Source: Cryobacterium sp. SO1
GTDB lineage: Bacteria > Actinomycetota > Actinomycetes > Actinomycetales > Microbacteriaceae
Direction: 5' to 3'
NCBI RefSeq assembly: GCF_004210215.2
Contig: NZ_CP067394.1
Coordinates: forward strand, 1,612,001 to 1,676,000
Length of the DNA stretch: 64,000 nt
Shown: in pieces, positions 33,299 through 41,985 of the stretch
Layout of the letters: each line of letters begins with the position of its first letter
How positions within the stretch are numbered: the stretch's first letter is position 1
Translations under genes and position numbers: made by a program
The notes under the pieces: generated by a model
Told to the model about the DNA's origin: nothing
Database searches by the model: none
What the model saw: the letters and a program-made list of their open reading frames with translations, nothing else

Positions 33299-34940
33299 GT
33301 CGCCGGTTCCCACCACCGTCACGGGCGAGCTGCCCGACGGCCTGCTCGCCGCCTTCGCCGACTACGAACAGGCGCTGGCCTCTAACGACCTCGCGGCGCT
33401 CGACGCCTTCTTCGCTCCCGGCGAGCACACCCTACGCGGCGACGCCACCGGTCTGCTGGTGGGCCACGACGCGATCAGCGGCTTCCGCGGCGCCCGCGCC
33501 GGCACGGCGGCCAGGGGTATCCGGTCGCTGCACGTGCGCGTGATCGACCCGCGGCACACCGTGATCGTGTCGGTCAACACCCCGGATGCCGGCGGCGCCG
33601 GACTGGTCACCCAGCTCTGGGCGCTCTCGGCGGTGGGTGAGTGGCAGGTGGAGGTGGCCCAGGTGGCCGCGCCGCCGGCCGCGATCAACCCCACCGTGTG
33701 GCGGCTGGTGGGCACCCCGCTGGTGGCCGCCCCCGACGACGCCTCGCACACTCTGGCCGGTGAGACCGTCGCAGTGAAGGACCTCTACGACCTCGCCGGG
33801 TTCACCGTGGGCGCCGGCAACCCGGCCTACCTGCGCGAGGCCACACCGGCCGGCCAGACCGCCGCGGCCGTCGCGGCGCTGCTCGGCGCCGGCGCGAGCG
33901 TGCAGGGTATCGCCCAGACCGACGAGTTCGCGTACAGCATCGCCGGCGACAACGAGCATTACGGCACCCCGCCCAACGTGCGGGTGCCCGGCGCCCTGCC
34001 GGGCGGCTCGTCGAGCGGACCGGCCGCCGCCGTGGCCCTGGGCCAGGCCAGCATCGGCCTGGCCACCGACACAGCGGGCTCCATCCGGGTGCCCGCGTCG
34101 TACCAGGGCCTCTGGGGGCTCCGCAGCACTCACGGCGCCGTGGACCGCACCGGCCTGCTGCCGCTGGCGCCCTCGTTCGACACCGTCGGCTGGCTCACCC
34201 GCACACCGGACGTGCTGCGGGCCGCCGCCGCCGCGTCACTCGACCCCGCCCTGCAGATCACGGCGCAGCAGGTCACGGCGCAGCAGGGTAGAGGCCAGCA
34301 GGGCAGAGCACTGCAGAACGCAACGCCCGCCAGGTTCGCGGTGTCCGGCGCGCTGATCTTCGCCGCCGACGACGACGTGCAAGCCGCCTTCGTCGCCGGG
34401 CTGGACCGGCTCACCGACGCCGGCCTGTTGCCGCCGCCGGACCTGGTCGACCTCGGCGACCTCGCCGAACTGCTGCGCATCTTCCGCATCGTGCAGGCCG
34501 CTGAGGCCTGGCGGGCCAACGGGGACTGGGTCGCGGCCCACCCCGGCGCACTCGGGGCCGCCGTCGCGAGCCGGTTCGAGACGGCCTCCCGGAGCGACCC
34601 GGCCGCCGAGGCGGAGGCGCGCGCCGCCCTCGCCACCGCCAGGGCGCGCCTGGACACCGTGTTGGACGGGCGCATCCTGCTGCTGCCGTCGGCGTCGTCG
34701 ACGGCCCCGTCCCGGCAGACGAGCGCGGCCGCTATCGATGTGACCCGAACCGCGACGCTGACGATGACCAGCCTGGCCGGGATCGGCGGCTACCCGGCCC
34801 TGTCGGTGCCGCTGTTCGAGGCTCAGGGCAAGCCGGTGGGGCTCTGCCTGGTTGGGCCGCGGCACACGGACCTCGCCCTCATAGAGATCGGGGCGGGGTT
34901 CGCCCAAGGACTCGGGTCCGGATCCGCACCGAGGACGTGA
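33291..34940 (+). CDS. AtzH-like (NTF2-fold) domain fused to amidase-signature hydrolase
   Basis: The 549-residue protein starts with about 125 residues of AtzH-like/DUF3225 NTF2 fold (FADYEQALASNDLAALDAFF, WALSAVGEWQVEVAQVAAPP). An amidase-signature domain follows with catalytic Lys163 (VAVKDLYDLAG), the GGSSSG loop (Ser240-242) and nucleophile Ser264 in DTAGSIRVPA. In the cyanuric-acid pathway AtzH partners an AtzE amidase acting on 1-carboxybiuret, and related pairs occur in ureide metabolism; here both are one chain. It overlaps formamidase by 8 bases and precedes pucG, so a ureido- or oxalurate-type amide from allantoin breakdown is a plausible substrate (inference). A Gln-rich insert (TAQQVTAQQ) is DNA-repeat derived. 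Confidence 0.85.
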   Translation: MSESPVPTTVTGELPDGLLAAFADYEQALASNDLAALDAFFAPGEHTLRGDATGLLVGHDAISGFRGARAGTAARGIRSLHVRVIDPRHTVIVSVNTPDAGGAGLVTQLWALSAVGEWQVEVAQVAAPPAAINPTVWRLVGTPLVAAPDDASHTLAGETVAVKDLYDLAGFTVGAGNPAYLREATPAGQTAAAVAALLGAGASVQGIAQTDEFAYSIAGDNEHYGTPPNVRVPGALPGGSSSGPAAAVALGQASIGLATDTAGSIRVPASYQGLWGLRSTHGAVDRTGLLPLAPSFDTVGWLTRTPDVLRAAAAASLDPALQITAQQVTAQQGRGQQGRALQNATPARFAVSGALIFAADDDVQAAFVAGLDRLTDAGLLPPPDLVDLGDLAELLRIFRIVQAAEAWRANGDWVAAHPGALGAAVASRFETASRSDPAAEAEARAALATARARLDTVLDGRILLLPSASSTAPSRQTSAAAIDVTRTATLTMTSLAGIGGYPALSVPLFEAQGKPVGLCLVGPRHTDLALIEIGAGFAQGLGSGSAPRT

Positions 34941-34963
34941 ACCGCGCGAAACACGACTGAAAC
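34937..34963 (+). promoter_or_regulatory. Candidate GlnR-like site upstream of pucG
   Basis: GTGAA (34937), GAAAC (34948) and GAAAC (34959) follow each other at 11-bp steps with six-base spacers, the layout of actinobacterial GlnR boxes (GTNAC-n6-GAAAC). A further GAAAC occurs at 34988. Position before a nitrogen-scavenging gene fits nitrogen control; the first half-site is a mismatch. Confidence 0.35.
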
Positions 34964-35026
34964 ACCTGTTGCGTAAACTGGGCACCTGAAACAGATGATT
35001 CAGAACAGCCGAAGGGTGACACAGCC

Positions 35027-36256
35027 ATTTCCAGTCTGCCGATCAATCCGCCGTCCCGTCTGCTGATGGGCCCAGGCCCCGTCAACGCCGACCCGCGGGT
35101 GTTGCGCGCCATGTCCGCCCAGCTGGTGGGCCAGTACGACCCGTCGATGACGGCGTACATGAACGAGACCATGGAGCTCTACCGGGGCGTCTTCCAGACC
35201 ACGAACGAGCAGACCCTGCTCATCGACGGCACCTCCCGGGCCGGCATCGAAGCGGCCCTGGTGTCGCTGATCAGCCCCGGCGACCGGGTGCTTGTGCCCA
35301 TCTTCGGCCGGTTCGGCCATCTGCTGCGCGAGATCGCCGAACGCGCCGGCGCCGAGGTGCACGTGCGGGAGGTCGAGTGGGGCACCGTGTTCACCCCCGC
35401 CCAGATCGAGCAGGCCATCCGCGAGACCAAACCGGCCCTGCTGGCGATCGTGCACGGCGACACCTCCACCACCGTGGCCCAGCCGCTCGACGAACTCGGC
35501 GACATCTGCGCCAGGCACGGTGTGCTGTTCTACACCGACGTCACCGCGTCGCTGGCCGGCAACACCTTCGAGGCGGATGCCTGGGGCCTGGACGCCGTGA
35601 CCGCCGGCTTGCAGAAATGCCTGGGCGGCCCTTCCGGATCGGCGCCGGCCACCTTCTCGCCGCGCGCCGTGGAGGTGATCAACGCCCGCAAGAGCATCGA
35701 AGCGGGCATCCGCGAGGCCGGCGACGCCGTGAGCTTGCACCCGATCCGCTCCAACTACTTCGACCTGTCGATGATCTTCGACTACTGGGGTCCGAAACGG
35801 CTGAACCACCACACCGAGGCCACCACCATGCTCTACGGCGCGCGGGAGTGTGCTCGGCTTCTGGTGGACGAGGGCATCGACGCGGCCGTTGAGCGGCACC
35901 GGCTGCACGGTGCCGCGATGCTCGCGGGCGTGCAGGGCCTGGGCCTGGCCGTCTTCGGCGACGCCTCGCACCGGATGAACAACGTTGTGGCCGTGCGCAT
36001 CCCCGAGGGCGTCACCGGCGACGCCGTGCGCGGCGAGCTGCTGGGCGACTTCGGCATCGAGATCGGCACCTCGTTCGGCCCGCTGCGCGGCTTGGTCTGG
36101 CGCATCGGCACCATGGGTTACAACGCCCGCAAAGACACCGTGCTCACCACCCTGGCCGCCCTCGAGCAGGTGCTGCGTCGCTCCGGCGCAACCGTGACCG
36201 GCGGCGGCGGAGTGGGCGCCGCGTACGAGATCTACCAGGATGCCGCGGGCTCGTGA
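35027..36256 (+). CDS. pucG: (S)-Ureidoglycine-glyoxylate aminotransferase (PucG-like)
   Basis: This class V PLP aminotransferase has the full family N-terminus PINPPSRLLMGPGPVNADPR, the PLP lysine in GLQKCLGGPSG, YTDVTASLAGN and RIGTMGYNARKDTV. It transfers the amino group of ureidoglycine to glyoxylate, giving glycine, and is placed right before allantoate amidohydrolase, which supports this over plain alanine-glyoxylate transamination. The start is odd: family residues begin upstream of the first ATG (35066), and the only start in reach of the ribosome-binding AAGGG (35012) is an ATT at 35027. Alternatively a one-base loss separates GTG 35016 from the frame. Product is 409 residues from ATT, 396 from ATG. 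Its end overlaps the next start (GTGA). Confidence 0.85.
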   Translation: MSSLPINPPSRLLMGPGPVNADPRVLRAMSAQLVGQYDPSMTAYMNETMELYRGVFQTTNEQTLLIDGTSRAGIEAALVSLISPGDRVLVPIFGRFGHLLREIAERAGAEVHVREVEWGTVFTPAQIEQAIRETKPALLAIVHGDTSTTVAQPLDELGDICARHGVLFYTDVTASLAGNTFEADAWGLDAVTAGLQKCLGGPSGSAPATFSPRAVEVINARKSIEAGIREAGDAVSLHPIRSNYFDLSMIFDYWGPKRLNHHTEATTMLYGARECARLLVDEGIDAAVERHRLHGAAMLAGVQGLGLAVFGDASHRMNNVVAVRIPEGVTGDAVRGELLGDFGIEIGTSFGPLRGLVWRIGTMGYNARKDTVLTTLAALEQVLRRSGATVTGGGGVGAAYEIYQDAAGS

Positions 36257-37569
36257 CGACGCCGGAGCCCCGGGACGGATCGGGAGCGCGCACGAGCGCC
36301 GCCGCAGTCCTTGAGCGCTGCGACGAACTCGCCGGACACACCAGCGCGCCCGACGGCCTGATCGAGCGAGTCTACCTCTCGCCGGAGCACACTGCCGTGA
36401 ATGCCCTCGCCGCCGGCTGGATGCGGGACGCCGGCATGGCCACTTGGCAGGACGCCGCGGGCAACCAGTGCGGCCGCCTCGAGGGCGCCACCCCCGGCCT
36501 TCCCGCGCTGCTGCTCGGCTCGCACCTGGACACCGTGCCGTCGGCGGGCCGGTACGACGGCATCCTCGGCGTGCTCACCGGCATCGCCGTGGTCGAGCGC
36601 ATTGCCGCCAGCGGCCGCGCCCTGCCGTTCGCCCTGGAGGTGGTGGCCTTCGGCGACGAAGAGGGCACCCGGTTCGGCACCGCTCTGCTGGGCAGCCGGG
36701 CGCTGGCCGGCACCTGGCTGGATGCCTGGTGGGAGCTGACCGACGAGGCCGGCGCCACCCTGCACGACGCGTTTCTGGCCTTCGGCCTCGACCCGGCCGC
36801 GATCACCGCCGCCGCCCGCACTTCCAACGACTTCGTCGGCTACCTCGAGACCCACATCGAGCAGGGACCGCTGCTCGAGGAGCGCGCCCTGCCGCTGGGC
36901 ATCGTGTCGTCGATCGCCGGGGCCCGGCGCTTCCAGATCACCATCACCGGCAGGGCCGGCCACTCCGGCACCCCGTGGACCCACCGCCGGGACGCCCTGG
37001 CCGGCGCCAGCGAGGCCATCGTGGCCATCGAAAGGCTCGCCCGCGACGCCGACCTCATCGCCACCGTGGGGCACCTCGAGGTATTCCCCGACGCCGTGAA
37101 CGTGATCGCCGGCCTGGCCGAGTTCAGTCTCGACCTGCGCGGCCGGTTCGACGCGGACCGCGACGACGTCTGGCAGCAGATCGAGGCCCTGCTCGAGGAG
37201 ATCTGCGCCGCCCGCGGCCTGCACGTCGCGGTGCACCAGACCCACTCGGCGCCCGCGGCGCACTGCAGCGACAGGTTGCGCGCGGTGATCGCGGCGGGCA
37301 TCAGTGCTGCGGGCATCCGCGCCGGCGCCGCTGAAGAAGCCGAACCGCTGGAGCTGCTCTCGATGGCAGGCCATGACGCTATGGCGATTGCCCACCTCAC
37401 CGAGATCGGCATGCTGTTCGTGCGCTGCGCCGGGGGAGTGAGCCACCACCCCGACGAATCCGTCACCGAAGCCGATGTGGCCCGGGCGCTGGATGCCTTC
37501 GAGGCCACCGTGCTCGCCCTGGCCGACGCTCTCCCGGCCCAGGCACCGCAGCCGGAGGGCCCGGCATGA
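36253..37569 (+). CDS. allC: Allantoate amidohydrolase (M20/hydantoinase-carbamoylase type)
   Basis: The 438-residue protein is a binuclear-metal M20 amidohydrolase: LLLGSHLDTVPSAGRYDG (His and bridging Asp), FGDEEGTRFG (catalytic Glu pair), YLETHIEQGPLLE, GRAGHSGTPWTHRRD and the C-terminal MAGHDAM and GVSHHPDE. It hydrolyses allantoate to ureidoglycine, CO2 and ammonia. The pucG neighbour, whose product consumes ureidoglycine, supports allantoate over N-carbamoyl amino acid as substrate. It starts at a GTG overlapping pucG and its end overlaps the regulator start (ATGA), so three genes are coupled. Confidence 0.9.
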   Translation: MTTPEPRDGSGARTSAAAVLERCDELAGHTSAPDGLIERVYLSPEHTAVNALAAGWMRDAGMATWQDAAGNQCGRLEGATPGLPALLLGSHLDTVPSAGRYDGILGVLTGIAVVERIAASGRALPFALEVVAFGDEEGTRFGTALLGSRALAGTWLDAWWELTDEAGATLHDAFLAFGLDPAAITAAARTSNDFVGYLETHIEQGPLLEERALPLGIVSSIAGARRFQITITGRAGHSGTPWTHRRDALAGASEAIVAIERLARDADLIATVGHLEVFPDAVNVIAGLAEFSLDLRGRFDADRDDVWQQIEALLEEICAARGLHVAVHQTHSAPAAHCSDRLRAVIAAGISAAGIRAGAAEEAEPLELLSMAGHDAMAIAHLTEIGMLFVRCAGGVSHHPDESVTEADVARALDAFEATVLALADALPAQAPQPEGPA

Positions 37570-38411
37570 CCATGAACATCGGCCAGCGCATCGACGGCCG
37601 GTACGGCGAACTGTCGCCGCAGGAGCAGCGCGCCGCGGACTTCATCCTCGACCACATGAGCGACCTCGCGGTGTACAACGCGTCGGAGCTGGCCAGGCTC
37701 AGCGGGGTGTCCAAGGCCACCGTGTCCAGGCTGTTCCGCCGGCTCGGCTTCCAGGACTCCGCCGAGGTGCGCGAGCACGCCAGGGCCCTCCGCAGCCTGG
37801 GCGCACCGCTCGGCGGCCCCGGCGCATCCGCCGGCACCCCGTCGAGACTCGCCGCTCACGCCGAAGCCGAACACGACAACCTGCGCCGCCTGCTGGTGAC
37901 CCTGGAGGACGGCCGGCTGGATGACGCCGCCCGGCTGGTGCAGTCGGCCCAGAACGTGGTGATCGTGGGGCTGCGCAACAGCTACCCGCTCGCGTTGCAC
38001 CTGCGGCAGCAGCTGGTGCAGGCGCGCGCCCACGTGCGGCTCGCGCCGCTGCCCGGCCAGTCGCTCGGCGAGGAGCTGGCCGGCCTGGGCCCGCGTGACG
38101 TGGTTGTGCTGATGGGCTTCCGCCGCCGGGTGTCCGGCTTCGGCGATATCGTCGCGGCCATCCGTCGGCGCGACGTGCCGCTGGTGCTCATCGCCGACTC
38201 CTCGGCCCGCAAGTACTCCGACCAGGCCACGCACTGGCTGGAATGCCCGGTGGACTCGGTGTCGGCGTTCGACAGCTATGCCACGGCGATGAGCCTGGTG
38301 AACCTGCTCGCCACCGGCGCGATGGGCGTGCAGGTGCGCGAAAGCCGCACCCGCATCGCGGCCATCACCAGTGTCTATGAAGACCTCGAGGAACTCGAAG
38401 CCCCCTGGTGA
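37566..38411 (+). CDS. RpiR/MurR-family transcriptional regulator
   Basis: The 281-residue product has the RpiR N-terminal helix-turn-helix (LSPQEQRAADFILDHMSDLA; NASELARLSGVSKATVSRLFRRLGF) and a SIS sugar-isomerase-like ligand domain (LVQSAQNVVIVGLRNSYPLALHLRQQL; VVVLMGFRRR; VPLVLIADSSA). RpiR proteins such as HpxU-type regulators in enterobacteria control allantoin and purine genes, and translational coupling to allC (ATGA overlap) suggests it controls this ureide cluster. The effector is unknown. Confidence 0.9.
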   Translation: MTMNIGQRIDGRYGELSPQEQRAADFILDHMSDLAVYNASELARLSGVSKATVSRLFRRLGFQDSAEVREHARALRSLGAPLGGPGASAGTPSRLAAHAEAEHDNLRRLLVTLEDGRLDDAARLVQSAQNVVIVGLRNSYPLALHLRQQLVQARAHVRLAPLPGQSLGEELAGLGPRDVVVLMGFRRRVSGFGDIVAAIRRRDVPLVLIADSSARKYSDQATHWLECPVDSVSAFDSYATAMSLVNLLATGAMGVQVRESRTRIAAITSVYEDLEELEAPW

Positions 38412-38418
38412 CCACGAC

Positions 38419-39072
38419 TCATTCGGTTGACGGCTCGTCGACGTCCAGGCCCGTGCCCAGGTCGTCGCAGGACACCGCGGTCACTCGGTGTGCCACCAGG
38501 TACGGTCGCGCACCGGTGTCGCCGGTCAGGCCCGCTCGCAGCGGCGCCCAGTGCTCGCGGCCGATAACCACCGGATGCCCGGGCCGGCCCGCGAAGTTCG
38601 CCTGTCGGAGGGTGAGCGGGCTCGCTCCGTCGATCAGGCGTCGCACGGTGTCGGCGGTGAGGTCGGGCACATCCACCGGCACCAGGGCCACGGCGGTCAC
38701 GGAGTCGCCGTCGTCCTCCGGCTTGTCGCGTAGCAGCCTGTCGAGCCCGGCATCGAGGGACGCCGACAGCCCCGCTGCCCAGTCCTGGGCGTGCACAACC
38801 TGTAGCCTGTCCGGCCGCTCGAACCGGTCGGCAGCTGCGCGAAGCAAGCTCTCCGCTTCGGCGCCGCTCGCCCCCAGCACCACCAGGATCGGATCGCAGC
38901 CGGCGGCGTCCAGGGCCAGGGCGGCACGCACCAGCCAGGGTTCCCCGGTCGCCTCGACGACCAGCGCCTTGGGGCCTCCGTACCGGCTGCCGGCGCCGGC
39001 GGCCAGGACCAGCCCGGCCACCCGCGGCGCGTGTGCCGGCCGGGTGAGATCGTGGGAATGCATGCCTGTCAT
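38419..39072 (-). CDS. MocA-like molybdopterin nucleotidyltransferase
   Basis: The 217-residue protein has the nucleotidyltransferase P-loop-like motif VLAAGAGSRYGGPKAL, VVLGASG, ALVPVDVPDLTADTV (metal-binding DVPD, cf. DMP) and RPGHPVVIG. This fits MocA-type enzymes that attach CMP to molybdopterin for xanthine-dehydrogenase-class enzymes. The xanthine dehydrogenase genes 15 kb away in the same cluster support this. It converges on the regulator gene (7 bases between stops) and is divergent from uraD. ATG 39072 is used; ATG 39063 (MHSHD) is equally possible. Confidence 0.82.
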   Translation of the reverse strand: MTGMHSHDLTRPAHAPRVAGLVLAAGAGSRYGGPKALVVEATGEPWLVRAALALDAAGCDPILVVLGASGAEAESLLRAAADRFERPDRLQVVHAQDWAAGLSASLDAGLDRLLRDKPEDDGDSVTAVALVPVDVPDLTADTVRRLIDGASPLTLRQANFAGRPGHPVVIGREHWAPLRAGLTGDTGARPYLVAHRVTAVSCDDLGTGLDVDEPSTE

Positions 39073-39147
39073 GGTACGGGTCGCGGCCCAACCCGCTCCT
39101 CGACCTCGCCACCCTTCTCGACCGACGATCGCCGCCCGGAGGACCCC

Positions 39148-39699
39148 ATGACCACGATTCCCGTCGGCGACGACCTGCGCACCGCGCTCCTGGCCTGCCT
39201 GGCCGTGCCCCGCTGGGCCGACGAGGTCGCCGGTCACGCGCCGTACGCCTCGGCCGCCGAGCTCCTCGAGGCCGCCAGGGTGGCCGCCACCCCGCTGCCC
39301 AGGAATGAAATCGACCAGGCCATGGCGGAGCATCCGCGCATCGGGGAGAAGCCAACGGGCACCTCGCCGGCCGCTGGGTTCTCCCGCACCGAGCAGGCCT
39401 CGGTCGACGCCGACGACACCGACCTCGCGGCGGCCATCGCCGACGGCAACCGGGTCTACGAGGAGCGCTTCGACCGGGTGTTCCTCATCCGCGCCGCCGG
39501 ACGGAGCCGGCGCGAGATCCTGGCCGAACTGCGCCGCCGGCTGGCGCTGGATGACGATACCGAGGCCGCCATCGTCGGCTCCGAGCTACGCGACATCGCC
39601 CTGCTCCGTTTGGGAGTTCTGGCCCTGCAGTGGCAGGATGACTCGGTGCCCGAAACCGACGCCCCCGACGCCAGAACCCCGTCAGGCGACTCCCGATGA
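39148..39699 (+). CDS. uraD: 2-Oxo-4-hydroxy-4-carboxy-5-ureidoimidazoline (OHCU) decarboxylase
   Basis: The 183-residue helical protein carries out the third urate-degradation step, OHCU to S-allantoin. It has the catalytic-His motif EHPRIGEKP, TEQASVDADDTDLAAAIADGNRVYEERFDRVFLIRAAGRS and ELRRRLALDDDTE. GGAGGA sits seven bases before the ATG. Its stop overlaps the HIU hydrolase start (ATGA), a normal order for this pair. Confidence 0.95.
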   Translation: MTTIPVGDDLRTALLACLAVPRWADEVAGHAPYASAAELLEAARVAATPLPRNEIDQAMAEHPRIGEKPTGTSPAAGFSRTEQASVDADDTDLAAAIADGNRVYEERFDRVFLIRAAGRSRREILAELRRRLALDDDTEAAIVGSELRDIALLRLGVLALQWQDDSVPETDAPDARTPSGDSR

Positions 39700-40040
39700 G
39701 CCCGCGTAGCCACATCACCACCCACGTGCTCGATTCGGTGTCCGGCCGGCCCGCCACATCCGTCGGCGTGGTTCTCGAGCAGCACCTGCACGGCAGCTGG
39801 CGCGAACTGGACACCGCTTCGACGGATGCCGACGGCCGGGTCGCCGACCTCGGACCGGAGGCCGTGTCCGCGGGCCGGTACCGCATCACCTTCGATACCG
39901 GCAGCTACTTCGCCGCCCGCGGGCAGGCGACCTTTTACCCGTACGTCACCATCGTCTTCGAACTGGCCGACGAGTCGGCGCACTTTCACGTGCCGCTGCT
40001 GCTCAGCCCGTTCGCGTACTCCACCTACCGGGGCAGCTGA
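39696..40040 (+). CDS. uraH: 5-Hydroxyisourate hydrolase (transthyretin-like)
   Basis: The 114-residue protein hydrolyses 5-hydroxyisourate to OHCU. It has the family N-terminus ITTHVLDSVSGRPA (catalytic His), the central GRYRITFDTGSYFA with FYPYVTIVFEL, and the diagnostic C-terminal tetrapeptide YRGS, all marks of the enzyme rather than a hormone carrier. It is coupled to uraD by a four-base overlap. The downstream SRAP gene is convergent. Confidence 0.96.
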   Translation: MSPRSHITTHVLDSVSGRPATSVGVVLEQHLHGSWRELDTASTDADGRVADLGPEAVSAGRYRITFDTGSYFAARGQATFYPYVTIVFELADESAHFHVPLLLSPFAYSTYRGS

Positions 40041-40092
40041 GCCGGTCTCGCCCGTGCGGGTTGCGGGGAGAGCGTCGGCCTCGGCCCGGCCG

Positions 40093-40818
40093 CTAGACGT
40101 CGATCGCCGCTACCAGGCTCGCATCCTGCGGGTCGATGGCCCGCACGCTGTTCACCCTGCGGTCCACCGGGTGGGTGCGCATGGTGGCCGCCACCGCGGT
40201 GGACGTCTTGTCCAGCAGCTCGATCATGGCCGTGCGGTTCGCCGCCGACTCGGTGGGGTTCGCCGCGGTGATCGACTGCGGGTTCAGCCAGGTCGCCCAG
40301 GTGTCGGTTTCGAGGAAGGCCGGCATCCGGTCGTGCACCTCGCCGGAGGCGTCCCTGGCCTCCCGGGTGATCACGGCGAAGACGCGGGACCACTCGCCGT
40401 CGGCGTCCTTTGATGCCCAACTGACCCCGGCAGCTGCGAGGAGACCGTCGCCGTGGATGAAGTGCGGTTGTTTGGCCCCCTTCTCGCCGGTCCACTCGTA
40501 GTAGCCGAGCATGGGCACTATGCAGCGGGCATTCGAGAACGCGCCGACCCAGAAGCGTTGGTCGAGCTTTTCCAGCCGGGCGTTGATGATGGGCCCGCGC
40601 CGTGGCGCCCCGGCCGGCTGCGGCCAGTCCCAGGTGGCCAGCGTCACCTCCCTGGTGGGATGCTCGGCGCCCTCTGGCTGCCATTCGCGCACGATGGGGG
40701 CCGGGTCGGTGGGGGCGATGCTGTAGCTGGGCCGCCAGTCGCCGGCACGGCCGCCGGCCGCGACGAAATCGCGAATGAGGTCGTCAACGTCTTCGTTCAT
40801 AGCAAATCTGCCGCACAT
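40093..40818 (-). CDS. SRAP/YedK-type abasic-site sensor (HMCES family)
   Basis: The 241-residue protein starts MCGRF, so after Met removal Cys2 is exposed to form a thiazolidine crosslink to abasic sites in single-stranded DNA. Other catalytic residues are visible: Asn in IINARLEKL, Glu in GYYEW and His in VHDRMPAF. It shields abasic DNA and is linked to SOS or replication stress. I see no SOS box just upstream. It is the first gene of a short accessory patch inserted between two purine blocks. Confidence 0.93.
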   Translation of the reverse strand: MCGRFAMNEDVDDLIRDFVAAGGRAGDWRPSYSIAPTDPAPIVREWQPEGAEHPTREVTLATWDWPQPAGAPRRGPIINARLEKLDQRFWVGAFSNARCIVPMLGYYEWTGEKGAKQPHFIHGDGLLAAAGVSWASKDADGEWSRVFAVITREARDASGEVHDRMPAFLETDTWATWLNPQSITAANPTESAANRTAMIELLDKTSTAVAATMRTHPVDRRVNSVRAIDPQDASLVAAIDV

Positions 40819-40850
40819 GAGGGCGAGAGTACCCCGTGCGTGCGGGCGAG

Positions 40851-41321
40851 TCACGCGGATGCGGGATTCCCGGGATCGCTGACGCGCGACGAGAACCGCA
40901 CGAGGTAGCCATCCGGGTCCTGCACCAGGAACTGCGCGACCCCGGCCCGGGTCTGGCCGGTCTCGTACCATTTTGTCTCGGCGGCCATGAACAGCGGCCA
41001 CTCGGCCGCGGCGAGGCGCTCGAGCAACGGCGCGATCTGCGACAGCATGATCTGGAAGTTGATGCCCCGCCCGAGCGGCCGCTCGAGGGCGCCGGGGACC
41101 CAGTTGCGCCCCACGCCGACCTGCTCGAGCATCAGGTGGGCGGTGCCGGTGCGCAGGTAGGCGAAGCCGTCGTCAGGCCGGTCGTAGAGCACCTCGAAGC
41201 CGCAGAGGCCAACCCAGAAATCCAGACTGGCAGCAAGGTCCTCGATCAGGAGCTCGGGCACCAAATCCGGGAAGAACACCGGCTCCGGTGACGAGGAGGT
41301 GTCGGTGTCTGCTGCGCTCAT
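40851..41321 (-). CDS. VOC-family glyoxalase/bleomycin-resistance-like protein
   Basis: The 156-residue product has the vicinal-oxygen-chelate pattern: PELLIEDLAASLDFWVGLCGFEV, FAYLRTGTAHLMLEQ and the C-terminal FLVQDPDGYLVRFSS. The metal and substrate are unknown; relatives include glyoxalases, dioxygenases and antibiotic-binding proteins. It is 32 bases from the SRAP gene on the same strand and divergent from a GNAT acetyltransferase. Confidence 0.85.
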   Translation of the reverse strand: MSAADTDTSSSPEPVFFPDLVPELLIEDLAASLDFWVGLCGFEVLYDRPDDGFAYLRTGTAHLMLEQVGVGRNWVPGALERPLGRGINFQIMLSQIAPLLERLAAAEWPLFMAAETKWYETGQTRAGVAQFLVQDPDGYLVRFSSRVSDPGNPASA

Positions 41322-41391
41322 GCGTTCCAGTATGGCGGCGAGCCTTGCCGTATCCGCCCCCTGGGAGTGTCCGCTCCGCCACAATCGACTC

Positions 41392-41877
41392 ATGAGCCAC
41401 GAATCGAGTCCACCCGGCGAAGTCTTGATCGAGGGTGCCACCCCAGTGGACCTGCCGGCGTTGGCCGAGTTGCGCTGGCGGTGGGTCCTGGAGAACGAGG
41501 GCGATCCCGTCGTCAGCCTCGACGAGTTTGTGAGGATCTTCGCCGAATGGGCGCTGGCGCACAGCGCGTCGCACCACTGCACGATCGCCCGCCGCGGCGA
41601 GACTGTCGTGGGCATGGCCTGGCTGGCCACGATTCCTCGGGTGCCGAGTTCGCGGGCGCCGATGCGGGCCTCCGGCGATGTGCAGAGTGTGTACGTCGTC
41701 CCTGCCGAACGAAACTCCGGCATCGGCGGGCGGATGCTCGCTGCCGTCCTGGAGCGAGCCTTCGACGCCGGCCTCGAGCGGGTCACCGTGCACTCGACGG
41801 CCGGTGCCGTCACCGCGTACGAGCGGGTCGGGTTCGCCGCATCCGCACGCCTGCTGCAGGCCACTCGCACGCCGTGA
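41392..41877 (+). CDS. GNAT-family N-acetyltransferase
   Basis: The 161-residue protein has the GNAT acetyl-CoA fold: VDLPALAELRWRWVLENEG at the start, the beta4 strand GDVQSVYVVPAERNSGIGGRML with the RNSGIGG pyrophosphate loop (Q/RxxGxG/A), and AVTAYERVGF at the end. The acceptor is unknown. A palindromic repeat starts 7 bases after its stop. Confidence 0.9.
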   Translation: MSHESSPPGEVLIEGATPVDLPALAELRWRWVLENEGDPVVSLDEFVRIFAEWALAHSASHHCTIARRGETVVGMAWLATIPRVPSSRAPMRASGDVQSVYVVPAERNSGIGGRMLAAVLERAFDAGLERVTVHSTAGAVTAYERVGFAASARLLQATRTP

Positions 41878-41883
41878 CCCGAC

Positions 41884-41948
41884 ATCTGTTGCCGCTCCGG
41901 ACTTTGGTGCCGGTGCGCCGGACGCAGAAGTCCGCACGGGCAACAGTC
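41884..41948. repeat. Palindromic intergenic repeat, copy B
   Basis: CTGTTGCC (41886-41893) pairs with GGCAACAG (41939-41946), and GGACTT with AAGTCC further in, around a CCGG-containing centre. It is a diverged member of the five-copy family and fills the gap between the GNAT and DinB genes. Confidence 0.75.
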
Positions 41949-41985
41949 GGGCACTGGAAGCCTCGTGCTGTGGAAGGCTGAGGGT

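Noticed and set aside
32075..33322. Upstream extension of the DUF1275 frame across the formamidase gene
   Set aside because: The first 400 or so residues are the shadow of formamidase; family similarity begins only after the GTG at 32074.
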